NCBI GenBank assembly: GCA_030144725.1
Contig: JASKMD010000026.1
Location: 11,906,547 to 11,970,546 of the forward strand
Length of the DNA stretch: 64,000 bases
From: Haematococcus lacustris
Lineage: Eukaryota; Chlorophyta; Chlorophyceae; Chlamydomonadales; Haematococcaceae
Direction: 5' to 3'
A model generated the notes under the pieces. That model was not told the DNA's origin. It was given only the letters and a program-made list of their open reading frames with translations, and made no database searches. Below are positions 49,808 through 61,494 of this stretch, piece after piece (position 1 is the stretch's first letter; every line of letters begins with the position of its first letter). The position numbers and the translations under genes were made by a program.

Positions 49808-52800
49808 TTAATCAAACAAGTCACTGCGTGCTGCTGCTGCTGCCACTGCTGCATCTACTCCTGCTGCTGCTGCTGCCACTGCCTCTGCTACTGCCCCTGC
49901 CTCTGCCTCTGCCTCTGCCCTTGCTGTGCCGGGTGCCACTGGCCCTGCCCCTGCCTCTGCCCCTGCTGTGGTGGGTGCCACAGGCCCAGCCCCCGCCACA
50001 GCCCCTGCTGCCCCTGCTGCCCCTGCCACAGCTCTTGCTGCCCCCACTGCCCCTGCAGCCACCACTGCCCCTGCCCCTGCCCTTGACCCTGCCACAGCCC
50101 CGGCCCCTGCCCTGCCCCTGCCCCTGTTGCCGCTGCGGCTCCTGACCCTGCTCTGCCTCTTACCCTGCCCTGCCTCTGCTGCTGCCTTTGCCCCTCCCCC
50201 TGTTGGCCCTGCCCCTGTCCCTGTCCCTGCTGCCCCTGCTGCTGCCCCTGTCGCCACTGCTGCCCCTGCTGCCAAGCCTGCTTGTAGCGCAGCGGCGAGC
50301 TCCTCTGCCCCTGCCCCTGCTTCTCTGCCTGCACGCCTCTTCTTGGCTGCTGCCTTGCCCCCTTGGCGAGGGGGTGAAGCTGGGCCTGCCTGCTGCCCTG
50401 CACCGCTGGCAGCCTGCAGCTCCAACACCAGCTTTGACTTGTGCTCCACAAGCCGGGTCTTGGTCGTCAACTGCACACAACAAGGTGGCAATATAAGCTT
50501 GGGAGGTAAGGCATGGTATGTGGTATGGTAGGGCATGGTAGGGTATGCTCGTAAGAAGTCAGCTACTTGCCTTCCACCAGGATTGGTCCTGGGTGCATGC
50601 CTCCAACAGCAGCGTCTTGGCCTGCGCCTCCGCCGCCACCTGCCAGCATCAAGCAAAGCACACATACTCGGCCAACATGTAAAATCACATACCTCTACCA
50701 GCATTGTAACGAGATACTCACCGGGTCTGCGTTGCTGCCGCCGGGGATAGACCTTGCTAGGTCCAGGGCCACCTCGTCAAACTGGTCATAGAATGTCTGG
50801 GACATTGCTTTCCAGGCCTTGGCAGCTTCAGGGTGCTTGCCTTCTGGCGTCTGGTCTGGTTTCTTCCAGTTCTCTGCGATCAGGGGTGCACGCAATGTCA
50901 TGGATTAGCTCCACAGGGTCCTGGCCTACAGGGTCCTGGCACTTCACCACAGGGTCCTGGTGACAGCTACAGGGTCCTGGCACCTCACCACAGGGTCCTG
51001 GTGACAGCTACAGGGTCCTGGCACCACACCACAGGGTCCTGGTGACAGCTACAGGGTCCTGGCACCACACCACAGGGTCCTGGTGACACCTACAGGGTCC
51101 TGGCACCACACCACAGGGTCCTGGTGACACCTACAGGGTCCTGGCACCACACCACAGGGTCCTGGTGACACCTACAGGGTCCTGGCACCTCACCACAGGG
51201 TCCTGGTGACAGCTACAGGGTCCTGGCACCTCACCACAGGGTTCTGGCTTCACTCACCTGAGGCTGCTTTCAGCTGAGCAGCTAAGGGCAGGTATGGCTC
51301 CATGTCAGTGGGCACAACATCGTCATTGCTGAACGGGGTGCCTGCAGCCACCGCTGCTGCCTTGGCTTCCAACAACCGGCAGCCAAACTTCGTCTCCCAC
51401 CCCTCATCTGTCTTCTGGATCTCTGCTGTCTTACGAGGTGTCCGCGGCACACGGGCCAGCTGCTTAGGAGTGGTCGGACGTCTGACCCAATCGTATGACC
51501 TACACGTTCAAGGGTACCAGTCCGATGATGAGGACCTGTACTAATGACGCAGTGGGTTGCATGCTATGGGTGCATGATGGGTGGATGCATGCTATGGGTT
51601 GCATGCTATGGGTGCATGATGGTTGGATGCATGCAACCCACTTTTTGAATGCCGCCAGCAACATCCAGTAGCTCAGCAAAGCCAGGTAGGCTGGGTTGGC
51701 CTTGGTGAATTCCTTCCAAACGAGGCCGATGATTGCCCGCATGGGGACATTCCACCTGGCCTCCACCGCGTTGCTGCCCAGTTTGGGGTATTCCCCTGGT
51801 ACACAGCCGGGGATGGTGTACTGCACAACACACACCAAGACTGTTTCACTAACATTCACATCAGAGAGCAAATTAGGTTGGTTACATGGCTACACCATTC
51901 ATTGCACAATCACCTGGCCCACAGAACGCGGGCACCACATCCGGATGTATTCGGGGGCGAACTTGCCCCAGAGACTGACGGCATCTTGCTGCAAGGATGC
52001 ATTGGGTATAGATAACCAAGGTGACATGGGCAGTAATGAATTGAGGCTATGGTCAATTGTTGCGTGAACACTACACTAACCTCATATTTGCCCAACACAC
52101 TGAAGGGCTTGTCGGCGTTAGGTGCATGATGCTTGTACTGAAATCACACGGGAACGATGGGTCATGGTTAGCAAAGGACATTGAGGCACATGCAACGTGA
52201 CCACAGCAAATCAGGCAGCATAGGCACGCAACACCATGCTCACCTGCGCCAGGAGAATCTTACTGAACTCATCGGGGACCTGCTTCCCTCCTTTGCGCGC
52301 CCGTTTCTTGGCTGGCCTCTGCTTCTGCTTCTCTTTCTCCTCCTCCTCCTCCTCCCCCTCCATCTCCTCCTCCTCCGACCCCTCACCCTCCTCCCCCTCA
52401 TCCTCCTCGCCCTCACCCTCACCCGCCTCCCCCTCCCCCTCATCCTCCAGCGCCTCCTCCTCTCCCACACCCTCCCCTTCATCACCCCTTGGTCGCTGGG
52501 CCAAAGGCAACTCATCGGACTCGTGCCCAGAGTCAGCTGTGCGAGGGGCCTGGGAGGGAGCAACGATAGTTCATGGAGTTAATGCACGCATGAAGGTGCC
52601 TGGCACGGTAAGGCATCGCGGCAGGCAGGCGGTATTGGTACGGGAATTACTATACCTTCTTGGCGGTGGGCTTCTTGGCGAGCGTGTTGCGGTACATTTT
52701 AAAGGATGCTGTTGCGGGTTAGCAAGACGGCCACAACACGATGTAGCGGTACTTACTCACAAAATTATCGTCCTCAGTGAACCAAAAGTCACTTTGTCGG

Positions 52801-52919
52801 CCAGCAAGCGACGCCGGGTGGGTACACAGAGAGCGGGCCGCGATGGCCAACGCGGGCCGCGATGGCCGGACACAATGCGACCATTTACTCTCCAGGCTTC
52901 CCAAGACACAGGCAATCAT
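49808..52919 (-). CDS. CACTA accessory (TNPA-like) protein, acidic and Ala/Pro-rich
   Basis: Minus-strand exons: 52919-52757, 52708-52656, 52549-52244, 52137-52081, 51988-51914, 51820-51642, 51499-51258, 50873-50722, 50639-50571, 50470-49808. They join in phase to 652 residues with GT-AG introns and one GC donor (after 50,571). Features in order: SDFWFTEDDNF; a Glu-rich acidic segment; a basic patch (KKRARKGGKQ); conserved-looking aromatic segments (LWGKFAPEYIRMW, VPMRAIIGLVWKEFTK, TDEGWETKFGCRLLEAKAAA, FYDQFDEVALDLARS); a coil (KTRLVEHKSKLVLELQAA); and an Ala/Gly-rich C-terminus ending SDLFD. It is transcribed divergently from the transposase. By CACTA precedent it should bind the subterminal repeats; that role is inferred from position only. 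The first exon and start are the least certain part. Confidence 0.65.
50915..51245. repeat. ~42-bp minisatellite of ACAGGGTCCTGGCACC/CACAGGGTCCTGGTGAC in an intron
   Basis: Eight or so copies of a unit holding two CAGGGTCCTGG half-sites. It lies entirely inside the intron between accessory-gene exons 51,499-51,258 and 50,873-50,722, and shares its core with the subterminal repeats. Confidence 0.9.
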
Positions 52920-55900
52920 GGTGAAGACAGCCTTTCAATGCCTAGTGTGCGGAGAATCAGGCAGCAAAAGAGGAATGCGCACACACTGTTCCAAGCACCA
53001 TCACCAGTTCGTGGGGGCTGAAGGCGCGAAGGCTTGGGCGGAGAGGCAGGCTATGGCGAAAGCCCAGTCCCCAGACGCACAGCAACACACATCGCAAGAG
53101 TCGGCAGTAAGATGTCGCTTGCATTTAGTTAGTACGCGCTGACGTACATGTGCGCATGAGGCAGCTAATGCGTGCACCTCATCGCGGACATTTTGCGCCG
53201 CAGGCCACATGTTGTCCGCATGTTGTGACGACATGTGTGCAGGGGAGCTGTGGACATGGAGGAGGGGTGGATGAGGACGGGCAAGGAGATGGAGGAGGGG
53301 GGGCTGAGGATGGGCAAGGAGGCAGGGATCAGGCAGCCCCAGCGGGACAAGAGGGTGGCAGGATTCCAGAGGGTGCATGGAGAGGACAGGGAGGAGGGGA
53401 CGAACAGCGTGGGAGGGGAGAGGAGGACAACAGGGGGGGACAGCGCGGAGACAGAGAAGAGGGGGATGTAGGAGGAAGGGGAGGAGTCGACGGAGGAGGG
53501 GACGGAGGTAATAGCGATGACAGTGGGAGTGAAGACAGTGATGAGGAAGGGGATGGGTATCCAGGAGGTCCAGGAGGTCCAGGAGGTCCCGGGGGTCCAG
53601 GAGGTCCAGGAGGTCCAGGAGGTCCAGGAGGTCCAGGAGGTCCGGGGGGTCCTGAGGGGGATGAAGGAGGGGGGGATGGCGCCAGGGCACGTCGAAGCAA
53701 GGTGTTCAAGCTGGATGCCAACCTTCAACAACCCGTGTTCAGGTACTTCACACTCTAAAATACCAGGAAATAGTATCACAAGCAGTGAGTTGTTCAGTAT
53801 AGTTGTTGCTTGTCTTTGTGCATGCCATTACAGGAATTGCCCCTTGACAGGCAAGGACTTGATGGACGACTGTTGGACATGAGACTGACCAAGGAGCAGA
53901 TGAAGGGGGTGTTGAAGCTGATCCGTAGGCTACTTGCAAACCAGCCTGATCTCAACCTCATCACCAGCTTCTACCAGCTGATGAGTTTGCAGGGCGTCCA
54001 GCACGCAAATGAGTACGAGGTCCACGTGTGCAACGCGGGCAAGGACAACAAGGCCAACAACAAGTACTGCCCAGGCTTCACCTACCCGAAGATAACACGG
54101 TGAGGTCAGGGGAAAGGGTGTGGATTAAGCAATGCATGCATGGCACAATTCACATGTTGTTGGTGTGGGTCAAGGCTGCCTTAATGTGCATGCATGGTAG
54201 GTCTGAGTGGCTCGCCCACAAGGATGACAAGTGCTACTACTGCGAGACGCCTCGCTTCTTTGAGAGCAATAAAAAAGGTGAACCAATCTACATGGGCATG
54301 GTGAAACTCTATTGACACTTGTAGAGGTATACATGGGTTGTATGCTGTCCCTTGCTTGGTTACAGGGAGCCCACAGGAGATCACCTTGAAGCCTCGGTGG
54401 AGCATGTCTCTGTTCGGCTGGAACACAGTGGTGAAGAACATCATGGAGCGGAAGGACGTGATGACCTGGTTCAGGCGAGCTCGGGGCGTGGACCCACCTC
54501 CTGGCTCTTTCCGGGCAAGTGAGTAGGCATGGGTTGACCTAGGCATAGAATTCACAGCATTGCCAGGTAGTTAGTACATTGACATGAACCATACCATGAT
54601 GTTGTTGATTGACAGGCCCTGCATGGCGAGAGATGCAGCCCAAGCTACCAGAGGTTGTGGCCACCTCCCCCAACACAGCCCACTTCATGATTGGGGTTGA
54701 CTGGATGACCATGGGCAAGAACGGCACCTGGTCAGTGGGTGTGATCCTGTTGAGGCTGCTGGATGTGCCGGCTGAGGTGTGCGGCAAGCGGGCGTGCAGC
54801 TCAGTGCTGGCCGTCATCAACGGAGGAAAGCACCAGTCTCACCTCACAGGCTACATGAAAGCCATCTGCCAGGAAGTCAGCAAGCACATCGAGGGCCCGG
54901 GTGACCTGGGTGTGATAGTGGAGCCACACCCAGGCCCAGGTGTTGATGGAATGGCTCCCGCCCGTGTTGAGCCTGTCCGCATCCATGGAGTCCCAGTGGT
55001 ATCGATCGCTGATACCCCAGCCACGTGAGTGTGACAAAGGCCAACAGCTTGCAGCTACAAATGGTTCCACCACCTCCCAGTCCAGTCTATCCCTATACAA
55101 CTTGTACCCTGCCATGTACCATCCACAAACATATGACACCCATTAAGGCAACACTTGCGTGATTGTGTGCATGTAGAGCCACCTTGACCAGGGGCATGGG
55201 CCACAGCGCCCACAAGATGTGCTACAACTGCAACATCAGCAAGCCCCCCAACCCCCCCACAGAGAAGGCGCCCCTTGGCTACGACGCGCCTACGCTGCAG
55301 ACCCTACCAGGCTCCAACCGGGAGGTATGGAACACTTGACACACTCGACAGCATGTGCTATTGAAATCAGACACGAGGATCCCAAGGCACACACCATCCT
55401 TGCTTGCTGTGTCGGTCTGCAGGAGTATGTGCTCATCTATGACGTGCGCATGAAGTTCACCCACGAGCAGATCATGAGCCGAGGTGCCCCCTTCATCCAT
55501 GGGTGGTCTCAAGGCGAGCCTAGGGTGGTGGGCTGCCACGCCCAGCCCCTCCTGCCCCTGCTACTGCAACACCTGGACGCCCGGCTCGCCCACCTGGTGC
55601 CTGTGTACCACAGCTTCATGTATGGCTTGCTCAAGCACCAGCTAGAGTGGTTCATGAGTGCAGATGGCCTTCACATTGACGTGCGGCGTGAGATAGTGAA
55701 GCGTGGAGCAGCCATTCAATCCCCATCTGACTTGGGACGGGACCTGGGAGACATTGCCAACCGCACGTAAGCCATAATCATGTAGTGCAGTATGTCATGA
55801 TCAAAAGACAACTAAATAACAAGGATGATGACAATGCAAGGTGCATGTCATGACACGCTTAATGGTGTTGCAATGCTCATGTCACCATGCAGTGGATGGC

Positions 55901-57570
55901 GCATGGAGGACTACAAGCACTGGTATGTGCACTTCTCACCCATCGTGTTGCGGGGCAACCTTTTGCCAGAGCCCTACCGTGGGTTGTGGACAGCCTTGGA
56001 GGGCGCTATGCTGCACTACTTGACACCAGGTAATTTGCATACCAACATTTACAGGCACGATCCCATTGCATGATGACTAACTCATACCTAGCTTAGTGTA
56101 TTTGTCTGCCCAATTCAGGCTCGGAGAACAGCGCCACACCTGCGGGGATGGCGGCAGGCTATGCACATCTGAAGACCTATGCAGCCAGGTTGGAGCGCTG
56201 CCGCCGTGATCCTCTGCTTCCAGCTGCGCATGGCGACAACAAGGACAAGCTGTCTGTGCCTACTGACCAAGTCTGCCCTAACCTCCACACAACGGCCTGC
56301 AGGTGAGAGGTTTAGCAGAAGCAAGCAGGCCAACCTTAAATCAACAATGCATGCATCTGCAGGCACACCATGCTAAGCATGTTATCATGGCTGTGGTGTG
56401 CACAGGCTGTACATGCAAGAGAGCAATGTGGGCAGGACATACCTGTTTGGCGAGCTCTGGATCGAGCGTGACCTGCATGACTTGAAGTCCATCACCACCA
56501 GCGGCATTCCTGGAGCCCAGCTGGATGCCCACATTGCCATGCGGGTGGCCGGGCATAACGCCAGCAAGAGGCTGCTTGACCGGGCTGAGCCGGAGGCACA
56601 GCAGGACTACAAGGCCCGCCTGAAGGATGAGCTGACACAGGAAGGGCAGCAGGCCCTGCTGCTGGGAGCGGGCAGTGCAGAGTGCCCACTGCAGAACAGC
56701 CCGGGTGCCATGTTGAGGGGCTGCATGAAGGCAGTCCAGGATCTGCAGAAAAGCGACGAGGCCACCCCATGGCGCCCATGGCACGTCAAGCAGGTGTTCG
56801 GTGAGGCCCTAAATGCAAGGGAGGCAGTGGAGGAGGCCAAGGAGGCTCCACGGGTCGCTGCACCCCCGTATCCAGTGCGGTACTACCAGCGAGCAGACTG
56901 CAATGGCACCATTGTGTTCAGCAGTGTGTACAAACGCCCCTCAACCCGCAACAACACCTGGGTCAGCATCCCGTTCAGGCTCGATGACGACAAGTGGGCC
57001 ATTTGGGCTGGCCATGTGCAGTTCTGGGTTCGTTTGGAGCACCCCAAGCTGCCTGGGGTGTTCCTACGCCTAGCAGTCAGCCGCATCTACTTGACCCGCC
57101 CTACATCCCACCCCTCATGCTTGGCAGCAACTGGTCAGGCAGTTCCCAGGCCACAGCAGGCAGCAGGAGCAGGAGCAGCGGCTGAGGCAGGAGGTCTGGG
57201 GGGAGAGCCACCAGGAGACGGAGATGCAGAAGGGGCTGCTGGGCCCAGCGGGATAGGTGGGCCACAGCAGCACAGGTCAGCAAAGCGTGGGGTGGAGCAG
57301 GCAGCAGCGGAGGCAGCCAGCACAGGTGGCACCAGGAAGTCCCAGAGGCTTGCAGCCGGTGCATCACAGCGGCAGGCTGACCCCCTTCCACCTGTTGAGG
57401 ACCGCCCGCAGCAGTCAGCCATGGGCAGCATGCACCAGGGCTATGGAGATCAGCATTGGTATATGTTTGATGCCACCAAGATCTTCACAGTCTTTGTGAC
57501 CAGCTTTGAGGACGGGGAGGGCTACGGCCGTATGTTCTTTGTGCCAGCGCACAGCCTCAGCCGCAGCTAG
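52918..57570 (+). CDS. CACTA (En/Spm, TNP2-like) transposase
   Basis: Exons: 52918-53106, 53204-53742, 53851-54099, 54201-54277, 54366-54518, 54616-55024, 55177-55324, 55423-55766, 55893-56029, 56119-56302, 56406-57570. All are GT-AG and in phase, 1197 residues. An N-terminal zinc finger (CLVCGESGSKRGMRTHCSKHH) is followed by an acidic linker with a Gly-Gly-Pro collagen-like run. The catalytic part matches the Transposase_21 layout: DWMTMGKNGTWSVGVILLRL, GVPVVSIADTPAT, GHSAHKMCYNCNISKP, VYHSFMYGLLKHQLEWF and WRMEDYKHWYVHFSPIVL. Candidate catalytic acids include the Asp in VDWMT and in IADTPA; the full DDE/D triad was not assigned. The C-terminal exon is long, with a Gln/Ala-rich linker. The start may lie slightly upstream (ATG at 52,777 or 52,843 in the same frame). 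Confidence 0.75.
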
Positions 57571-57739
57571 TCATACATCAATCACGGTGCTGCACCTAGT
57601 AAGAACGGATGACAGAATAGATGCTCGTAATGCTGTTCCTGTTCTGTGGTTGCCGGGGCTGCGTCACTGTCATGTTGCTGCTGCAGCCACTGTCACACCA
57701 TCAGCAACTAGTGATAGAATGCCTTAGCTACCTAGCGGT

Positions 57740-58746
57740 GTGACCTGTATGACCCTGTAGGCGTGCGGCAGGACCATGTAGACGTTAGTCGCAGGACCCT
57801 GTAGCTGTGCGGCAGAACCCTGTAGACTAATAACCAGGACCCTGTAGGCGTGCGGCAGAACCCTGTAGACGTGTGTCACAGGACCCTGTAGGCGTGCGGC
57901 AGAACCCTGTAGACTCACGCCGCAGGACCCTGTAGCCGTGCGGCAGAACCCTGTAGTCGTGTGGCGCAGGACCCTGTAGCCGTGCGGCAGAACCCTGTAG
58001 TCGTGTGTCACAGAACCCTGTAGCTGTGCGGCAGAACCCTGTAGTCGTGTGGCGCAGAACCCTGTGGCCGTGCGGCAGAACCCTGTAGTTGTGTGGCGCA
58101 GGACCCTGTAGGCGTGCGGCAGAACCCTGTAGTCGTGTGTCGCAGGACCCTGTAGCCGTGCGGCAGAACCCTGTAGTCGTGTGGCGCAGAACCCTGTGGC
58201 CGTGCGGCAGAACCCTGTAAACAAATGACGCAGGACCCTATAGCCGTGCGGCAGAACCCTGTAGTTGTGTGGCGCAGGACCCTGTAGGCGTGCGGCAGAA
58301 CCCTGTAGTCGTGTGTCGCAGGACCCTGTAGCCGTGCGGCAGAACCCTGTAGTCGTGTGGCGCAGGACCCTGTGGCCGTGCGGCAGAACCCTGTAAACAA
58401 ATGTCGCAGGACCCTGTAGGCGTGCGGCAGAACCCTGTAGTCGTGTGGCGCAGGACCCTGTAGGCGTGCGGCAGAACCCTGTAGTCATGTGGCGCAGGAC
58501 CCTGTAGCCGTGCGGCAGAACCCTGTAGACGTGTGTCGCAGGACCCTGTGGCCGTGCGGCAGAACCCTGTAGTCGTGTGGCGCAGGACCCTGTAGCCGTG
58601 CGGCAGAACCCTGTAGGCGTGTGTCACAGGACCCTGTAGGCGTGCGGCAGAACCCTGTAGACGTGTGCAGCAGGACCCTGTGGCCGTGCGGCAGAACCCT
58701 GTGGCCCAGGACCCTGTACAGGGTCGGTAGGACCCTGTACAGGGTT
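57740..58746. repeat. Right subterminal array, ~44-bp units with ACCCTGTAG cores
   Basis: About 22 units of the type GCGGCAGAACCCTGTAGTCG followed by TGTGGCGCAGGACCCTGTAG, with GGACCCTGTACAGGGTC palindromes at the inner edge of the terminal repeat (58,708-58,746). It mirrors the left array but has a different, more regular unit. Confidence 0.92.
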
Positions 58747-58749
58747 AGG

Positions 58750-58897
58750 TAACTTTTCAAATGGTTATAACATCGCAGCAACTTTGAGTTTTTCAATGAT
58801 TACAACGGCGATGAGTCGGCCTTTCATGGGGCTATCTGCAGTATGCCTCCCGGGAAGAAATGACGTAAGCGACTTCCGGCCTTAAACGGCGCGAGTG
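58750..58897 (-). repeat. Right terminal inverted repeat of the CACTA element
   Basis: Reverse complement of 45,362-45,511 with scattered substitutions, ending GGCGCGAGTG at 58,897. Confidence 0.9.
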
Positions 58898-58927
58898 GAT
58901 ATGTATAGTATAATGTCGGAGGCCAAG

Positions 58928-59045
58928 CTGTTACGGGAAAATAACGGTCGAGGCTGGGTCGAGAGTTGCGGTAAACGTCGAGGCGCAGCCGAGACGTTTA
59001 CGCAACTCGAGACCTAGCCGAGACTGTTATTTGGACGTGAACAGC
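58928..59045. repeat. Long imperfect hairpin (arms ~50 bp, loop ~15 bp)
   Basis: The left arm 58,928-58,978 (GCTGTTACGGG to GGTAAACGT) pairs with the right arm 58,994-59,045 (ACGTTTACGCAACTCGAG to GAACAGC) with few mismatches. The loop CGAGGCGCAGCCGAG is itself GC-rich. It lies 30 bp outside the CACTA right end. Confidence 0.8.
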
Positions 59046-59261
59046 GCTGACCGAGACATTATGCGATATCCCTTTACATTACGAGCATACGGTGTTCTAG
59101 CCTTGTGATATGAATGCCCCCTCCACCCTATCCTCTCGAGAAGCGCAAGCAACAAGTGCACCAATGTGCAACTCGTGCAAGCCGTAGCTCGCATTATGAT
59201 AGAGCTTGCACGGTGAAGCGCATTGGTGTAGCGGTAGACGACGTTGTAGCGAGGTTAAGAA

Positions 59262-59402
59262 AGTTGCACGCACTTTCCCAGTAATTGGGGTCAAGTCGCG
59301 CACTTTTCCCGTAATTGTGGGTCAAGTCGCGCACTTTTCCCGTAATTGTGGGTCAAGGCGTGCACTTTTCCAGTAATTGTGTCAAGGCGTGCACTTTTTC
59401 CC
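59262..59402. repeat. ~31-bp tandem repeat, four to five units
   Basis: A unit of the type GCGCACTTTTCCCGTAATTG plus TGGGTCAAGTC, with slightly diverged outer copies. No gene association seen. Confidence 0.9.
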
Positions 59403-60270
59403 ACGAGTCAGCGCTAATGCCGCGACCCTTATGGTACGCTACGCGAAGTCATGTATGAGGCCATCCACGCCTCAAGTCATCAATTTCAGCGTCCGAAGTG
59501 CCGACCATTACGGGGATATAACGAACTGTGATTTTCTCGTAATGGAAAGGGATGTCGTGGTATCTTCAGGCGTAGCCTCGAACTACAGCACTGCATGGAG
59601 GACGAGGGTCCTGTCCCCTGAGCCGTCAGCTGTCAGATGGCTTGGCTGCCCTAACCGTGTAATGAGGGTGGGTGTGACAAGAGTGTTGGGTGTGACATTA
59701 TCATCCGCCTCATCTGCTTTCGCACTAAAATGTCACTGGCAATTGCATTAACAACTGAGTAGGTTATTGAATTACACGATCTGATTCTCTCTTATTGATG
59801 TACAACGCTGAGGCGGCCAGCCGATAGGCTGCTTGGCCGCTCTTCCCTAAAGGGTTTAGGGTTTTCTACAAACCTTTTTTTTTACGGATCTAATGCTACT
59901 GCCGCCACGACAACCACAATGCTGCAAACGGGTGTGTCCATTTTGACCGTGGCCTTGCTCAACCTTCAGCTCATACATCTCAGCTCAGTGTGTAGTACCT
60001 CCTGAACCATCCGACAGTTGCTGCTTGCTCGCATCCCTGTATCTTGATTGGCGTGTTATAGTTTGCGTGACTGGCGGGTCATAGCTGGCGTGACTTGCGG
60101 GTGAAGTTACGTCAAGTTCAGCTCGGCCATTATGGGGACAACACCATGTCATTTATGTGTAATGGACCCCACTTCTGTTGCACTCCGGTTGCCGGTACTC
60201 CGGTTAGATGGCGACCTGATGCACACCCCTACACGGCCACTCCGCTTGGATAATGTTACTGAATCCCTGA
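59403..60270. other. No gene recognised
   Basis: Contains a stem-loop-like GC element at 59,806-59,870 (CGGCCAGCCGATAGGCTGCT) that resembles 15,604-15,660. No credible coding region. Confidence 0.5.
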
Positions 60271-60876
60271 GATGCCTGCGAAAAGGAAACGCAAGCGCCC
60301 CGTCTCCCCCGCACAGAGTGCCGCCGGTAAGCCGCAAAGCTTGACGAAAGGGTAGACCACCACCCGAAGCTAACTGACGACGTGACACAGTGTGCACCAC
60401 GCGACATTGCGACTCCGTGCATCAAATCCTGCCGTGCGCGTGCTTTGCTTTCCCGTGTCTGCATGCGCCAGTGGCAATGGGCAGCAAGACCAGGGGCATG
60501 GGCATGGGCAGGCTGTGAAGGAAGTAATTGGAGAGAGGCGCCAGGTCTTGTGAAGGCAGCCCGGCCCGATCTGGCCTTGTGGAGGCAGCCTGGCCTGACC
60601 TCAGCCCAGCCGAAGTAGACGCAGTTGTGGCAGAGGTCAACAAGCGCATGACCATCCATGCTGCTCCTTCCTAGGCCAGGCCACCCCAGGCCCCCCCAGG
60701 GGGCAGGTGGCTGGACCGGGACACCGACTCATGCCTCAACTTCCAGCGCATTGGGGAGAGCGTGCAACGTCCCCATAGAGCTGTGCCAATGGGATGACCT
60801 TGAGGCTCTGCCCCCCATTGGCGAAGAGTACCAGCAGGGCTACAAGCGGGTCAATGACCGGTTGCCTAAGCCTTAG
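60271..60876 (+). pseudogene. Fanzor/TnpB-like remnant (internally deleted, frameshifted)
   Basis: Begins with a basic MPAKRKRKRPVSPAQSA segment at 60,271, has a middle fragment (DLSPAEVDAVVAEVNKRM near 60,600), and ends at 60,876. The C-terminal part, about 60,708-60,876, reads GRWLDRDTDSCLNFQRIGE and, after a one-base shift at a CCCC run near 60,771, IELCQWDDLEALPPIGEEY then GYKRVNDRLPK. The D-R-D-x-N/D-xx-LN signature resembles the last RuvC motif of Fanzor/TnpB-type RNA-guided nucleases, which are common in volvocalean genomes. Most of the nuclease body (other RuvC acids, zinc finger) is missing. It is a relic with no expected activity. Confidence 0.4.
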
Positions 60877-61494
60877 AGAATGAGGTGCTTGCCTTGCAAG
60901 TGTCGTTGCATCGCTGCCGATCAGAACTTTCAGCTGCAAAACAAGAGCTGGCAGCATGTAAGAGCAAGGTCAGGAGTCAGAGCCTCCCAACTCTCTTGAA
61001 AAGAGCGTGTGTCCTTTAAACGAGGTTTATTTCTCGCTCAGGATGCCGATTGAGCATCGAAGCACACCAGTGTGTAGAGGACTCGCTTGGCTACACGAAA
61101 TGCCTGTCCTCAGCTCTATTGAATGTGTACATGATGCGCTACCTGGGCGTGAACCTGGCATACATTTTGTGGGCAGATATCACGATGCCGCCTCCTCCAC
61201 CCTTGACCTTCCTAATGATGCCGTGATGACGCATACGCAAGTATGTGTGCAATTGCGCTTTGTGTTGCGATGGCCGGAACCGCGAGTTTGAAACCTAAGA
61301 AGCTGAAATGCTTCTTTAACGCACCCACACCACTGCTAATGCTGCGATTAGGACAGCTGCCTACTTCTTAGCATCGATTAGCTTTCACTCGTCATTGTGT
61401 CGCTCGCGCTGTCACGCGTAAGACGGAGTAGTTGTATGCTCTAGCGGTTTAACAAGACACTATGTGCACCCTTCACACTTGACTAGAGTAGACT

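Larger units (their letters stand above)
45362..58897. mobile_element. CACTA (En/Spm)-type DNA transposon, 13.5 kb, apparently complete
   Basis: The left end starts CACTCGCGCC at 45,362 and the right end finishes GGCGCGAGTG at 58,897, so the termini are perfectly inverted. Similarity continues inward for about 150 bp at roughly 90 percent identity. Next come subterminal arrays of short repeats (45.5-45.8 kb and 57.7-58.75 kb), and inside are two divergent spliced genes, a transposase and an accessory protein. This is the standard CACTA plan. Flanks are ACAT and GATA around the ends; CAT versus GAT is not a perfect 3-bp duplication, so the target-site duplication is unproven. The element sits ~630 bp downstream of the KCBP stop codon. 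Confidence 0.8.

Noticed and set aside
52211..52563. Plus-strand Ser/Pro-rich protein
   Set aside because: It is the antisense of the Glu-rich exon of the accessory protein, whose exon phases are consistent on the minus strand.
53540..53660. Collagen gene
   Set aside because: The Gly-Gly-Pro run is a short low-complexity linker inside the transposase exon, not a collagen domain.
59926..59945. Fragment of the coiled-coil gene (CAAACGGGTGTGTCCA also at ~17,330)
   Set aside because: A 16-base identity is expected about once by chance in a window this size and the translation does not continue the similarity.
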